A stretch of DNA of 64,000 bases, taken from positions 396,451 through 460,450 of the forward strand of contig NZ_SNZH01000001.1 of assembly GCF_004363655.1 (NCBI RefSeq), given 5' to 3'. Below are positions 7,820 through 16,415 of the stretch, one piece after another. The position numbers and the translations under genes were made by a program. The DNA comes from Tahibacter aquaticus. Lineage in GTDB: Bacteria > Pseudomonadota > Gammaproteobacteria > Xanthomonadales > Rhodanobacteraceae. The notes below the pieces were generated by a model. The model did no database searches and was not told where the DNA came from. It was given only the letters and a program-made list of their open reading frames with translations. Within the stretch, counting starts at the first letter, position 1. Every line of letters starts with the position of its first letter.

Positions 7820-10666
7820 TCAGAAGCGATAGCGCGCACTTACCTGGTAGCTGCGCGACGGCCCCTTGGTGCAGCTGGGGTTGCCGAAGGTGGGCTCGGA
7901 CGAATTGCCGTTGAAACAGCCGTAATTGGTGAAATTGAAGATATTGAATGCATCCGCACGCACTTCGATGGCCTGGCTGCGGCCGAAGCGGAATTCCTTG
8001 GACAAGGCCAGATCGAACTGGCGGTAGGCCCAGAAATTGTCCAGTACGAAGTCCTGCCGCTCCGGATAAGCACCGCCGAGCAGGATGCCGCCATTATAGC
8101 GATAGCCCTGCCGGCCGACGTCGTAGGGCTCGCCCGAGTTCAGCGTGATCAGCCCGGTCAGGCGCATTTGCCAGGGCATCTTCACCGTGCCGTTGATGAC
8201 CACGTTGTGCTTGGCGCCGACGCGGTTGGCGAGATAGTCCGCCGGCGTCGGATAGTCCAGCGAATACTCGTCGCCGCCCTGCTTCTTGGCCAGCTGGAAA
8301 GTCCAGTTCAGTCCCAGGCCCCAGCCCGATTCGTCGGTATAGGGTTTTTCCAATGTGAAGAAAATCCCTTTCGATGAGTAATTCTTGCTGGAAGAAATCA
8401 GCACCGGGCTGTAGTTGCCGGGCAGTGGATTGATGAAGTCGCCGTTGGGCCGGCGGCTGCCCCAGATCCAGGTGAACTGGCGATAGCCCAGCACGCGGCT
8501 GAAGGTCAGCGAGGCAAGCCAGTTGCCGAGCTGCTGCTTGATGCCGAGGCTGAAAGCGTCGCTGTACGGCGGCTTGGTCTTGTTGTTGAGCAGATCGATC
8601 TCGCCGCTGCCCGCGTTGCCGCCGGTGATCAGTTCCTGCAGGCCGGCCACGGTGAGGTAGCGCGGATCCCACACGACCGACGGATTGCCGTCGACCGGCG
8701 AACCATCGCGGGAGAAATAGATCGAGTAATACGGATACTGCGAATGGAAGGCTTCCTGGATCGGGTTGTCCAGTGGCGTTCGGTCGTAGTAGCGGCCGGC
8801 GCCACCGGTCAGGATGGTGGACTGGTCGGCGTCCTTGCTCAGGTCCCAGGAAAAGCCCAGGCGCGGTTGGAAGGCGCCCTTGAAAGCCTTGCGCTCCCTG
8901 CCGGTGGAAATGTAGTCGCGCGACAGGCCGAGGAATTCGATGGCGGCATACTGGCTTTGCGGCGTGACGTAGTCGTTGTTGTAGGCGTCGGACTCGTAGT
9001 CCCAGCGCAAGCCCAGGTTCAGCTGCAGGCGGTCATTGACGTCCCAGTCGTCCTGCACGAACAGGCCCATCTGGGCGTTGTCGATGTCGGCGCTCTTGCC
9101 GGTCGGCGAATAGCTGACGCGGTAGGGAATCTCGAAACCGGTGTTGTAGCGGAAGTTGTAGGAATAGCGCGGGTTGGCGGTATTGTTTTCCAGCAGTTTC
9201 AGATCGTACCTGGCGTATTTGATGCCGGTCTTGATGACGTGCTCGCCGTGCCAGTCGATCGCATCGAAGGTGATGTCGTTGCGGAAGGTCGTATGTTCCT
9301 GGTGCTTGTTCTGCAGACTGGCCGCGCCGCCGACGATACCGGTGCCTTCGTAGTCGCGCGACACCACGTCGCCGACTGCCGGCACCGGCGAATAGGTGTA
9401 TTCGCCGCGGTTGATCAGCATGTCATTGACGAAGTTCTTGCCGCGGAACTGCCATTTCAGCAGCGCGTCGTTGACTTCGTTGTCGCGGTCCTGGCGCGCG
9501 ATATAGGCGGTCGTCGTGCTGATGCCGATCACCTCGGTATCCTTGCGCCGGGACATGCTGAAGTCGACCGAATTGTTGTCGTTCGGCCGCCAGGTCAGTT
9601 TGCCGAAGGCGACTTTCTGCTCGAACGGCACGTCGAAATTGCCGTTGTACTGGGTGAAATCCGGCTCGCCGGTATAGGCGGGATCGGTCGGGTTGCGGAA
9701 GAAGATCGGCTGGTTGCCGTTTTCGTCCTTGGCCTCGTAGCTGACGAAGAAATGCAGCACGTCGGGAATGATGGGGCCGCCCAGTGTGGCGCCGTACTGC
9801 TCGCGCTTGTACTCGGGCTTGGGCAGGCCGCGCTGCTTGCTGAAGTATTCGTTCTCGACCATGTCCTTGTTCTGGTAGTAGCCGTAGGCCGTACCGTGGA
9901 ACTCGTTCGTGCCCGACTTGGTCACCGCGGTGATGATGGCGGTGCCGGCCTGCTCGTACTCGGCCTTGTAGTTCTGCGTGAGCACGCGGAACTCCTGGAT
10001 CGCTTCCTGCGAGAACGGATTGCCGCGGCTGGAATCCTGCCCGACCAGGCCGCCCTTCAGGATATTGTTCTTCAGGTTGGCACCGTCGATGAAGACGTTG
10101 GTCTGGCTGGCCGGCTGGCCGGCGGCTGAAATGGTCTTGCTGTAGCGGTCGTTGGACACGACCACGCCGGGCGCCAATGCAGCAAATGACAAAAAGTTGC
10201 GATCGCTCTGTGGCAGCGTGCGCATCTGCTGCTGGGTGATGTTGGTGGCGATCTCGGAGGTCTTGAGCTCCAGCGGTGCCGTGGCGACGACGGTGACCTC
10301 CTCCAGCGCGACCGTGTCCTTGCCCGCGCCGGCACCGAGATCCAGGGTCAGCTGCTGGCCGACCAGCACGGTGACCAGCTCCGAACCGAGGCTGGAGCCG
10401 CCGGCATTGGCGCTGATTTCATAGGTGCCGGGGCGCACGCCGCTGATCACGTAGCGGCCGTCGGAGCCGACGCTGGCGCGGGTCGAATAGCCGGTGGACG
10501 TCTCCCGCGCCACCACTTCCGTGCCCGCTGCCGCTCCCGCCACCTTGCCGCGGATGGTGGCATTGACGTTCTGCGCCAGCGCCGTGCCGCTGCCGGCCGC
10601 GGCCAGCAGCAGAGCCAGCGCGGTCACGATGCCACTTTTGCTGCTCGGTCTATTTATTGGTTTCAT
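7820..10666 (-). CDS. TonB-dependent outer-membrane receptor with carboxypeptidase-like regulatory domain (Oar-like)
   Basis: A 948-residue outer-membrane transporter. Residues 1-31 form a signal peptide ending in GTALA. Residues about 34-95 form a carboxypeptidase-D-type regulatory beta-sandwich (DGRYVISGVRPGTYEISANA). An EEVTVVAT segment that could serve as the TonB box follows, then a plug at roughly 140-260 and a beta-barrel ending in RYRF with a terminal Phe, as expected for Bam-dependent insertion. The start is fixed by GGGGAGG seven bases upstream. Receptors of this type are numerous in Xanthomonadales and often sit in carbohydrate-utilisation loci. Here it follows the LacI gene by 51 bases, so it is probably the outer-membrane gate for the glucan processed by the neighbouring hydrolases. 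Confidence 0.9.
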   Translation of the reverse strand: MKPINRPSSKSGIVTALALLLAAAGSGTALAQNVNATIRGKVAGAAAGTEVVARETSTGYSTRASVGSDGRYVISGVRPGTYEISANAGGSSLGSELVTVLVGQQLTLDLGAGAGKDTVALEEVTVVATAPLELKTSEIATNITQQQMRTLPQSDRNFLSFAALAPGVVVSNDRYSKTISAAGQPASQTNVFIDGANLKNNILKGGLVGQDSSRGNPFSQEAIQEFRVLTQNYKAEYEQAGTAIITAVTKSGTNEFHGTAYGYYQNKDMVENEYFSKQRGLPKPEYKREQYGATLGGPIIPDVLHFFVSYEAKDENGNQPIFFRNPTDPAYTGEPDFTQYNGNFDVPFEQKVAFGKLTWRPNDNNSVDFSMSRRKDTEVIGISTTTAYIARQDRDNEVNDALLKWQFRGKNFVNDMLINRGEYTYSPVPAVGDVVSRDYEGTGIVGGAASLQNKHQEHTTFRNDITFDAIDWHGEHVIKTGIKYARYDLKLLENNTANPRYSYNFRYNTGFEIPYRVSYSPTGKSADIDNAQMGLFVQDDWDVNDRLQLNLGLRWDYESDAYNNDYVTPQSQYAAIEFLGLSRDYISTGRERKAFKGAFQPRLGFSWDLSKDADQSTILTGGAGRYYDRTPLDNPIQEAFHSQYPYYSIYFSRDGSPVDGNPSVVWDPRYLTVAGLQELITGGNAGSGEIDLLNNKTKPPYSDAFSLGIKQQLGNWLASLTFSRVLGYRQFTWIWGSRRPNGDFINPLPGNYSPVLISSSKNYSSKGIFFTLEKPYTDESGWGLGLNWTFQLAKKQGGDEYSLDYPTPADYLANRVGAKHNVVINGTVKMPWQMRLTGLITLNSGEPYDVGRQGYRYNGGILLGGAYPERQDFVLDNFWAYRQFDLALSKEFRFGRSQAIEVRADAFNIFNFTNYGCFNGNSSEPTFGNPSCTKGPSRSYQVSARYRF

Positions 10667-10717
10667 TGCACAGCCTCCCCATGAGGTCTCTCCAACGCGT
10701 GTTCTTGTAGGCGCCGT

Positions 10718-11740
10718 TCAACCCGACGGGACGGGCGCACAGGATTGGCGCACGACGAGTTCGGCGGCCAGCACTTCGCTGCGCGTATCGGCGTGTTCGG
10801 GTTGTTCGATCAAGGCGATCAGCCGGGCCATGGCGCGTTCGCCCAGCTCGGCGATGCGCACGCGCACCGTGGTCAGCGGCGGCGAGGCGTAGCGCGCCAT
10901 CGGAATATCGTCGAAGCCGACCAGGGCGATGTCCTGCGGCACGCGCACGCCGGCTTCGGCCAGCGCGGACAGGCAGCCCAGGGCCATGGAGTCGTTGGCG
11001 GCAAAGATCGCCTCGGGGCGCTGCGCGGCGGCAGCAATGGCCTGGCCTGCCGCGTAGCCGGCGGTCTCGGTGAAATCGCCGGCAAACACCCGTTCGGCGC
11101 TGGCCGGCAGCAGATCGGCGAGCGCCTGGGCATAGCCGCGGCGGCGTTCCTGCGCGTCGAAATTCTGCTCTGGCCCGGCAATCAGGGCGATGCGGCGAAA
11201 ACCCCGCGCAGCCAGATGCTTCACCATGGCGTAGGCGCCGGCGTAGTTGTCGATGCTCAGCGCGGGATAGCTGTCGCCGGAGACACGCGTATTCATCAGC
11301 ACGGTCGGTACGAGGTCTGGCAGGTTGTCGGCCAGCAGCGGCGCGTCGGCATGCGGCGACATCACCAGCAGGCCATCGACACGGCCCTGCAGAGTGCGCA
11401 AGGCCAGCCCCGTCTCTTCGGCCGAACCGTGCGAGCTGGACACCAGCAGATGCAGGTTGCTGCGCCGGGCGGCCAGGTCCATGCCGCGGATCAGTTCGGA
11501 GAAGAACTCCCCGTAAAGATCAGGCAGTACCGCACCGATGGTATCGGTGCGCCGCGTGATCAGGCTGCGCGCGGCGGCGTGCGGGCGATAGCGCAACTCC
11601 CGCGCGATGGCCTCGATGCGCTCGCGCGTCTCCGCAGTGACGCTGTCATGGCCGTTCAACGCCCGCGACACCGACGCGACAGACACGCCAGCCTGGCGCG
11701 CTACGTCCTTGATGGTGACTGAGGGGCTGCGCTTGGGCAT
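10718..11740 (-). CDS. LacI/GalR-family transcriptional regulator
   Basis: A 340-residue repressor. The N-terminal helix-turn-helix is at about 9-30 (TIKDVARQAGVSVASVSRAL) with the LacI hinge helix around 45-58, and a periplasmic-binding-protein-like effector domain fills the rest. The chosen ATG leaves the palindromic operator at 11765-11782 in the leader; a start further upstream would place the operator inside the gene. It heads a run of seven same-strand genes, so it most likely represses the whole locus and itself until an oligosaccharide inducer binds. The effector is unknown. Confidence 0.9.
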   Translation of the reverse strand: MPKRSPSVTIKDVARQAGVSVASVSRALNGHDSVTAETRERIEAIARELRYRPHAAARSLITRRTDTIGAVLPDLYGEFFSELIRGMDLAARRSNLHLLVSSSHGSAEETGLALRTLQGRVDGLLVMSPHADAPLLADNLPDLVPTVLMNTRVSGDSYPALSIDNYAGAYAMVKHLAARGFRRIALIAGPEQNFDAQERRRGYAQALADLLPASAERVFAGDFTETAGYAAGQAIAAAAQRPEAIFAANDSMALGCLSALAEAGVRVPQDIALVGFDDIPMARYASPPLTTVRVRIAELGERAMARLIALIEQPEHADTRSEVLAAELVVRQSCAPVPSG

Positions 11741-11764
11741 GACCTTGGGGTTCGCTTGATCGGC

Positions 11765-11782
11765 GATGTAAACGTTTTCATC
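11765..11782. promoter_or_regulatory. LacI-family operator
   Basis: GATGTAAACGTTTTCATC is an 18-bp palindrome centred on CG with a single mismatched pair, matching the general LacI/GalR half-site pattern (TGTAAACG). It lies 25 bases upstream of the regulator's ATG. No other copy was noticed upstream of the receptor or hydrolase genes, which favours control of the locus from this one site. Confidence 0.75.
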
Positions 11783-11874
11783 ATTGCGCGTAGGGGGTGG
11801 GGTTGTCATGTTGCACCACGGAAAATTGGGACTTGTTGGCGGGTCATCAGGCTTGGCCATCTTCTGCCTTCTGA

Positions 11875-11895
11875 TTGATTTACGTTTGAAATCAA
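11875..11895. promoter_or_regulatory. Second inverted repeat in the regulator leader
   Basis: TTGATTT and AAATCAA arms (7 bp, perfect) flank a 7-base centre, about 95 bases upstream of the LacI-type operator. It lies in an AT-richer stretch and could be another regulator site or part of the promoter. No known regulator is assigned. Confidence 0.35.
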
Positions 11896-11898
11896 AAG

Positions 11899-12060
11899 TG
11901 TATCGCGCGCCTTCGGCGCGCTCGTTACTTCTCTTCGGGTGGCCAAAGAGAAGTAGCCAAGAGAAAGCCACCCCAGATGCCGCGGTTTTGGGCCATCCAT
12001 GGCCCAAAACTCCGCGAGACACTCCGGCGGTCCGCGCACGGGACATCCATGGCCACGACC
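11899..12060. repeat. Palindrome-rich intergenic repeat
   Basis: Three nested inverted repeats are visible: a GCGCGC/GCGCGC hairpin near 11906-11921, a perfect 10-bp repeat (TACTTCTCTT at 11926-11935 with its complement at 11946-11955), and a perfect 12-bp palindrome (GTTTTGGGCCAT at 11985-11996 with its complement at 11999-12010). I recall similar sequence (GGCCAAAGAGAAGTAGCC) between genes in many Xanthomonadales, where it is often mis-annotated as short proteins. Confidence 0.6.
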
Positions 12061-12230
12061 CTGCGGGCCTTTCCCTCGTGTCTCGCCGCCGCATATGGGG
12101 CCCCGGATGGGCGCACTTCCTGCGTGCAGAAGCAACGGCTACAGCCAAAGCGAAATCACCAGCCGCAGCCGCAGCGCCCATATCGTGCTGCGCAGCTCGC
12201 TGCTTTAGCCCTCTCCCCCAAGCCTGGGGA

Positions 12231-12351
12231 AGAGGGTTAGGTGAGGGGGCCGGCGGTCAAGTTGGTGCCAGCGCAAGGTTCTTGCCGACGCCAAACGCTT
12301 CGCGTCGATCAGGCCGATTGGTGCAATTCGCTGCGCTCATCGCACCCTACG
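12231..12351 (+). repeat. Dispersed intergenic repeat A, copy 1
   Basis: About 120 bp that align, on the opposite strand, with 46281-46400. Shared blocks include GGCGGTCAAGTTGG and GATCAGGCCGATTGGTGCAA, followed by a CGCTCATCGC.CCCTACG end. Just upstream, CCCTCTCCCCC and GGGGAAGAGGG form a hairpin (12209-12236). Both copies lie between genes. No coding potential is seen. Confidence 0.8.
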
Positions 12352-12452
12352 ATCACGTTTTGCCCTTGCAGCAAAGTATGCTCGCGGGATATGGAACACA
12401 TAATGCACTTGTGCACCGTGTTTCAGAATGGACGCCCGCACTTTCGCCACGG

Positions 12453-12632
12453 TCAATGCAGGCGGCACTCTCCTGCACGCTGGTCCCAGGCCCCGCCCCT
12501 GTCGAGACAGGCATCGACACGGAACCAGCGCCAGGTCCAGGCAGCTCCCAGGTATAGACATCCGCTCAGGACCAGCACAAGAACAACGGCAACTGCAACA
12601 GGGAAGTTCCGCTGGCGTGGCAGCGCTTTCAT
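12453..12632 (-). CDS. Small single-span membrane protein or lipoprotein with Cys pair, unknown function
   Basis: A 59-residue protein. After a basic N-terminus (MKALPRQR) comes one hydrophobic segment at about 11-32; LSGC at 22-25 could act as a lipobox. The short tail has the pattern CLDRGGAWDQRAGEC (42-56), whose two Cys could form a disulfide if the tail is periplasmic. Small proteins with a C-x2-GG-x-W/Y-x-C pattern are common hypotheticals in proteobacteria. The gene begins 14 bases after the nadE stop on the same strand, so the two are probably cotranscribed. Function unknown. Confidence 0.6.
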   Translation of the reverse strand: MKALPRQRNFPVAVAVVLVLVLSGCLYLGAAWTWRWFRVDACLDRGGAWDQRAGECRLH

Positions 12633-12646
12633 GGCTTGCCCGCGCC

Positions 12647-14278
12647 TTAGCGCCAGCCCGACGTGATCGGATAGCGCCGCTCGCGCCCGAATGCTCTTCT
12701 CGATACTTTCGGCCCCGGCGCGGACTGGTGCCGCTTCCACTCGCTGATGCGCACCAGGCGCAGTACACGGTCGACCGTGGTGGCGTCGAAGCCGGCGCCG
12801 ACGATTTCGTCGCGCGACTGTTCCTGGTCGACATGGCGCAGCAGGATCGCGTCGAGCACGTCGTAGGGCGGCAGCGAATCCTGGTCGGTCTGGTTGTCGC
12901 GCAGTTCGGCCGAGGGCGGACGGTTGATCACGGCCTCGGGAATCACCGGCGCGCCGGCGACGGTATTGCGCCAGCGCGCCAGGGAAAATACTTCGGTTTT
13001 ATACAAATCCTTGATCGGTGCGTAGGCGCCGCACATGTCGCCGTAGATGGTGGCGTAGCCGACGGCGTACTCGCTCTTGTTGCCGGTGGTCAGCACCAGT
13101 CCGCCGAACTTGTTGGACAGGGCCATCAGGATCACGCCGCGGCTGCGCGACTGCAGGTTTTCCTCGGTGGTGTCGACGGTCGCGCCGGCGAAGAGCGGAG
13201 CGAGCGCATCGAGAAAGCCGCGGAACGGCGCCTCGATCGGCACTTCGACGATCTTCACGCCGAGCGCCTGGGCCTGTTCGTCGGCGAGATCGTTGCTCAG
13301 ACCGGAGGTATAACGCGACGGCATGCGCACGCCGGTGACGTTGTCGGCGCCGAGCGCGTCAACGGCGACGCACAACACCAGCGCGGAATCGATGCCGCCG
13401 GACAGGCCCAGCCAGACTTTGTCGAAACCGTTCTTGCGGCAATAGTCGCGTGTGCCGCGCACGATCGCGCGCCAGGCCAGGGAGTCGCGGCTTTCGTCGC
13501 CGTCGACCGGCCAGTGTCGCGGCAGGAAGCGGTGCGTGGCGACATCGTAGTCGGCGGTCAGCCAGTGATCTTCGAAGGCGCGGGCGGCGGGATGGATATG
13601 CCCGTCCGCATCGGCCAGCACGGAAGCGCCGTCGAAGACCAGGGCGTCCTGCCCGCCGACGACGTTGAGATAGGCCAGCGCAACTTTGGCCTCGGCCACG
13701 CGCGCGGCCAGCAGGGCATCGCGCTGGGCATGCTTGTCGCGCTCGAACGGCGAGGCATTCGGCACCAGTACCAGCTCGGCGCCAGCGGCGACCGTCGCGG
13801 CCAGCGGTTCGGCGAACCAGAGGTCTTCGCAGATCACCACGCCGACCTGCACGCCGTTGACCTCGACCACGCAGGGTTCGCCGTCGGGATCGACCTCGAA
13901 ATAACGCCGCTCGTCGAACACGGCGTAATTCGGCAGTTCGCGCTTGCGATTAGTGCGCTCGACCCGTCCGTCGCGCAATACGCTGGCGGCGTTGTAGACC
14001 ACCGCGCCGGCGCTTTCGGGCCAGCCGACCACGGCGACGATGCCCTTTACCTTGGCGGCGATGCGCACGATGGCCGCGCTGCATTCGGCCAGGAAACCCG
14101 GACGGTAGAGCAGGTCTTCGGGCGGATAGCCGCTCAGGCACAGCTCGGGAAACAGCACCAGGTCAGCAGCGTGCAGATCGCGCGCCTCGTTGATCATCTC
14201 GACGATGCGCTGCTCGTTGCGCAGCACAGCGCCAACCGGGAAATCGAACTGGGCGAGGGCGATACGAAGTGCGGCCAT
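12647..14278 (-). CDS. nadE: Glutamine-dependent NAD+ synthetase
   Basis: A 543-residue enzyme that converts nicotinic acid adenine dinucleotide to NAD+ using ATP and glutamine-derived ammonia, the last step of NAD biosynthesis. The N-terminal nitrilase-like glutaminase carries the expected triad Glu45 (FPELCLSG), Lys112 (NRKREL) and Cys150 (VVICEDLW). The C-terminal synthetase has the pyrophosphate loop SGGIDS at 293-298 and TTGNKSEYAVGY further on. Length and order match the two-domain glutamine-dependent form rather than the short ammonia-dependent NadE. The C-terminus continues into a basic tail (RRAFGRERRYP). Upstream is a hairpin that ends the neighbouring secreted-protein gene. Confidence 0.96.
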   Translation of the reverse strand: MAALRIALAQFDFPVGAVLRNEQRIVEMINEARDLHAADLVLFPELCLSGYPPEDLLYRPGFLAECSAAIVRIAAKVKGIVAVVGWPESAGAVVYNAASVLRDGRVERTNRKRELPNYAVFDERRYFEVDPDGEPCVVEVNGVQVGVVICEDLWFAEPLAATVAAGAELVLVPNASPFERDKHAQRDALLAARVAEAKVALAYLNVVGGQDALVFDGASVLADADGHIHPAARAFEDHWLTADYDVATHRFLPRHWPVDGDESRDSLAWRAIVRGTRDYCRKNGFDKVWLGLSGGIDSALVLCVAVDALGADNVTGVRMPSRYTSGLSNDLADEQAQALGVKIVEVPIEAPFRGFLDALAPLFAGATVDTTEENLQSRSRGVILMALSNKFGGLVLTTGNKSEYAVGYATIYGDMCGAYAPIKDLYKTEVFSLARWRNTVAGAPVIPEAVINRPPSAELRDNQTDQDSLPPYDVLDAILLRHVDQEQSRDEIVGAGFDATTVDRVLRLVRISEWKRHQSAPGPKVSRRAFGRERRYPITSGWR

Positions 14279-14377
14279 GGCTTACCAGCGGGTGCGCAAA
14301 GGTGCCGAATCATAGCCCAGGCACCACGCAGCGACGGCGGGTCTGCCCTGCCGCGCGCCGGGTAGCCAGGCCACACA

Positions 14378-14403
14378 GGCCCGCGGCAACAGAGCCGCGG
14401 GCC
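14378..14403 (-). terminator. Hairpin terminator after the secreted repeat protein
   Basis: A perfect 10-bp stem, GGCCCGCGGC with its complement, encloses a 6-base loop and lies 12 bases after the stop of the minus-strand gene that ends at 14415. Only a weak T-containing tail follows on the minus strand. It separates that gene from nadE. Confidence 0.55.
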
Positions 14404-14414
14404 TTTGCCTGGAC

Positions 14415-16415
14415 TTAGTTCGCCCGGTGAACGCCCTTCGCTTCCGCGGCGACATCCAGACCATCGCAGAACACGGTGTCCTTGACGACACAGGTGGCCG
14501 GCGTGACGGTCAGGGTGACGGGCACCGGCGTCTGCGACTGCTGTGCGTCGTTGCTGGATACGCACAGGTTGGCCTGATAGGTGCCTTCGGCCAGGCTCGC
14601 CGCCGCCGGATCGGCGACGATCTCGATTGCCGTGCTACCGCCACCGTTGAGCCAACCGCTGGCCGGAGTCGCCGAGAGCCACTGCGTTGCCGGGCCGTTG
14701 CAGACAGTGGCGCTGGCGCCGGTGCTGCCTGTGGCGCGGATCATCCAGTTGCCCGGTATCCCCATCGCCTCGCTCGAGGCCGTAAAGCCGTTGCTGGCCA
14801 GGTTGACCAGATCCGTCAGGACGTTGGGACTGGATGTGCCCGATACCCAGGAGCGTTGCTGCGGCTGTGTCACGTCGCGTGCTGCGGGAACCACCACCCC
14901 CGGGTAGCCGCCGACGCGTACCGCCCATTCGTCGACGAAGCCAATGTAGACATCGCCCGCCCCCGGCACCGCAAATTGGGCCGGATACGTTTCGAAGGCA
15001 TCGAGCGCACCTATCGAGACCCGCCGGTCGACACCGATGCGGACCGCATTGACCGGACTGCCGCTCGCCGCAGCATCGTAGTAGACGAGCAGATTGGGCT
15101 GCATGCCGAGCTGCAGGCCGGAGCTCTGCCCGCCGCCCGGCAAGGCCGCCGGCCAGAAAACCGAAATGGAATCGATGGTCATTGCTTCGGCGACGGTAAA
15201 CCGGTTCAGCCATACCGAGCCAAAGCTGCGGTTGCCGCCCGTGCGACCGACGATGCCTTCGATACTGCCGTCATCCAGTCTGAAATCCACTGGACTGCCC
15301 AGGACCCGCGGCGTCCAGGCTACCCGTGCGGCCTCGCGCGGTTCGACCCGGTAGATCAGCGGATTGCTGCCGGACGCATTGGCGATACTGAGGCTGGCAC
15401 TGACAGAGCGGTTTGCCGGAGTGCTCAGGGAAAATGCCGCAGGCGCCAACGCGACCAGCGGGGCCGAGCCCGAACCGGGCGCAATCGTCAGCGTTGCGGT
15501 CGACGCCAGCGCGTTGGTACCGGCCGTGGTCTGCATGGCGCCCGCAGCAACCTGGCTGGTATATGAGCCCGGCAGGGGCGAGGCGACATCGACCGCGAGC
15601 GTGCAGGCGGCGCCGGCCGGAAGGGACGCGCCGGCCGACAGAACGACCGTATCCCGCGTTGCGGAAGCAGTACCGCCGGAACAGGTAGTCGCCGCATTCG
15701 GCGCTGCGGCGGTTTCGAGCTGGCTGGGCAGAAAGCCGGTGAACGGCTGGGAGAAACTCGCCGGCAACGCGCCATCGTTGCGTAGCGTGACTGTCAGGCG
15801 GCTGGAAGCGCCGACGGCAACACTGGGCGGATCGAAGACCTGTTCCACCGACAGGCCGGTGCCCGTCACCGTCAGCGTCGCGCTGGCCGGGTCGGCGTTG
15901 CTGCCCAGGTCCGTCTGCAGGCCGCCGGCAGGCACGGTCAGCGTATAGCTGCCGGTCTCTCTGGGGGACACGCCGGGAAAGAGGAAACGGCACGTCGTTG
16001 CGGGCGGGATCGTGCTGCCGCCGAAGAAAGTGATCGAGCTGGGCGTGATCGTCGTACTGAAGTAGGCCCGGCAATTGGTCACGCTTTCGCCTTTGATCTG
16101 CAACTCAAGCGGCAGCTGCACGACAGTGGCGGCGCTCAGCACGGCAGGCGTGGGATTGGGATTGCTGAAATCCACGAACAACTCGGTTTGCTGGGCGATT
16201 GTCATCGTCGCAGAACCGAAGCGCAGCGCCACGGCCGGAGCGGCAGTACCGCTCGCTCCCGGAGTCGCCGCCTGAATACTGCGGACATCGATCTCGGCTG
16301 CGCCGGCAGCGGCGGCAACCAACACCATGATCAGCGCGGCGGATGCGCAAGCAAAGCCGCGCGTACGTAGTTCTGGTTCGGCGGGAGAACGACGAAAGGG
16401 ATTAGACGACAGCAT
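14415..16415 (-). CDS. Secreted multi-domain protein with DUF11/DUF7933-like repeats, unknown function
   Basis: A 666-residue exported protein. I chose the ATG at 16415 because GGAG lies six bases before it; earlier in-frame starts have the ribosome site too close or overlapping. A signal peptide follows a basic leader and ends near residue 41 (AAAAGAAE). Then come at least two immunoglobulin-like repeats of about 110-130 residues rich in Thr, Ala and Gly with one Cys pair each (for example CRAYFSTT...CRFLFPG). A lectin-like middle segment follows (RSFGSVWLNRFTVAEAMTID), then a BACON-like repeat. Close to the end is VFCDGLD, resembling the Asp-Gly-aromatic tails of secreted proteins in this group, but followed by 11 extra residues. 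Probably a cell-surface or secreted adhesin-like protein; no enzymatic motif seen. Confidence 0.72.
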   Translation of the reverse strand: MLSSNPFRRSPAEPELRTRGFACASAALIMVLVAAAAGAAEIDVRSIQAATPGASGTAAPAVALRFGSATMTIAQQTELFVDFSNPNPTPAVLSAATVVQLPLELQIKGESVTNCRAYFSTTITPSSITFFGGSTIPPATTCRFLFPGVSPRETGSYTLTVPAGGLQTDLGSNADPASATLTVTGTGLSVEQVFDPPSVAVGASSRLTVTLRNDGALPASFSQPFTGFLPSQLETAAAPNAATTCSGGTASATRDTVVLSAGASLPAGAACTLAVDVASPLPGSYTSQVAAGAMQTTAGTNALASTATLTIAPGSGSAPLVALAPAAFSLSTPANRSVSASLSIANASGSNPLIYRVEPREAARVAWTPRVLGSPVDFRLDDGSIEGIVGRTGGNRSFGSVWLNRFTVAEAMTIDSISVFWPAALPGGGQSSGLQLGMQPNLLVYYDAAASGSPVNAVRIGVDRRVSIGALDAFETYPAQFAVPGAGDVYIGFVDEWAVRVGGYPGVVVPAARDVTQPQQRSWVSGTSSPNVLTDLVNLASNGFTASSEAMGIPGNWMIRATGSTGASATVCNGPATQWLSATPASGWLNGGGSTAIEIVADPAAASLAEGTYQANLCVSSNDAQQSQTPVPVTLTVTPATCVVKDTVFCDGLDVAAEAKGVHRAN

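Larger units (their letters stand above)
11741..12452. other. 712-bp gene-free spacer with operator and dispersed repeats
   Basis: No ORF here resembles a protein. The part next to the regulator carries the LacI operator and a second inverted repeat. The middle (about 11899-12060) is a palindrome-rich repeat of the type scattered between genes in this group. The far part (12231-12351) is a 120-bp element that recurs inverted at 46281-46400. Short ORFs read through this region are translations of repeats. Confidence 0.75.

Noticed and set aside
8744-10129. 461-residue plus-strand open frame opposite the TonB receptor
   Set aside because: Val/Leu/Gly-rich mirror of receptor codons; no start context or family features.
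11784-12557. 257-codon plus-strand frame and several short frames in the LacI upstream spacer
   Set aside because: They read through palindromic repeats known to generate spurious short proteins; no domain or start context.
12428-14365. 645-residue plus-strand open frame opposite nadE
   Set aside because: NadE has all catalytic residues; the mirror frame has none and runs past both ends of the gene.
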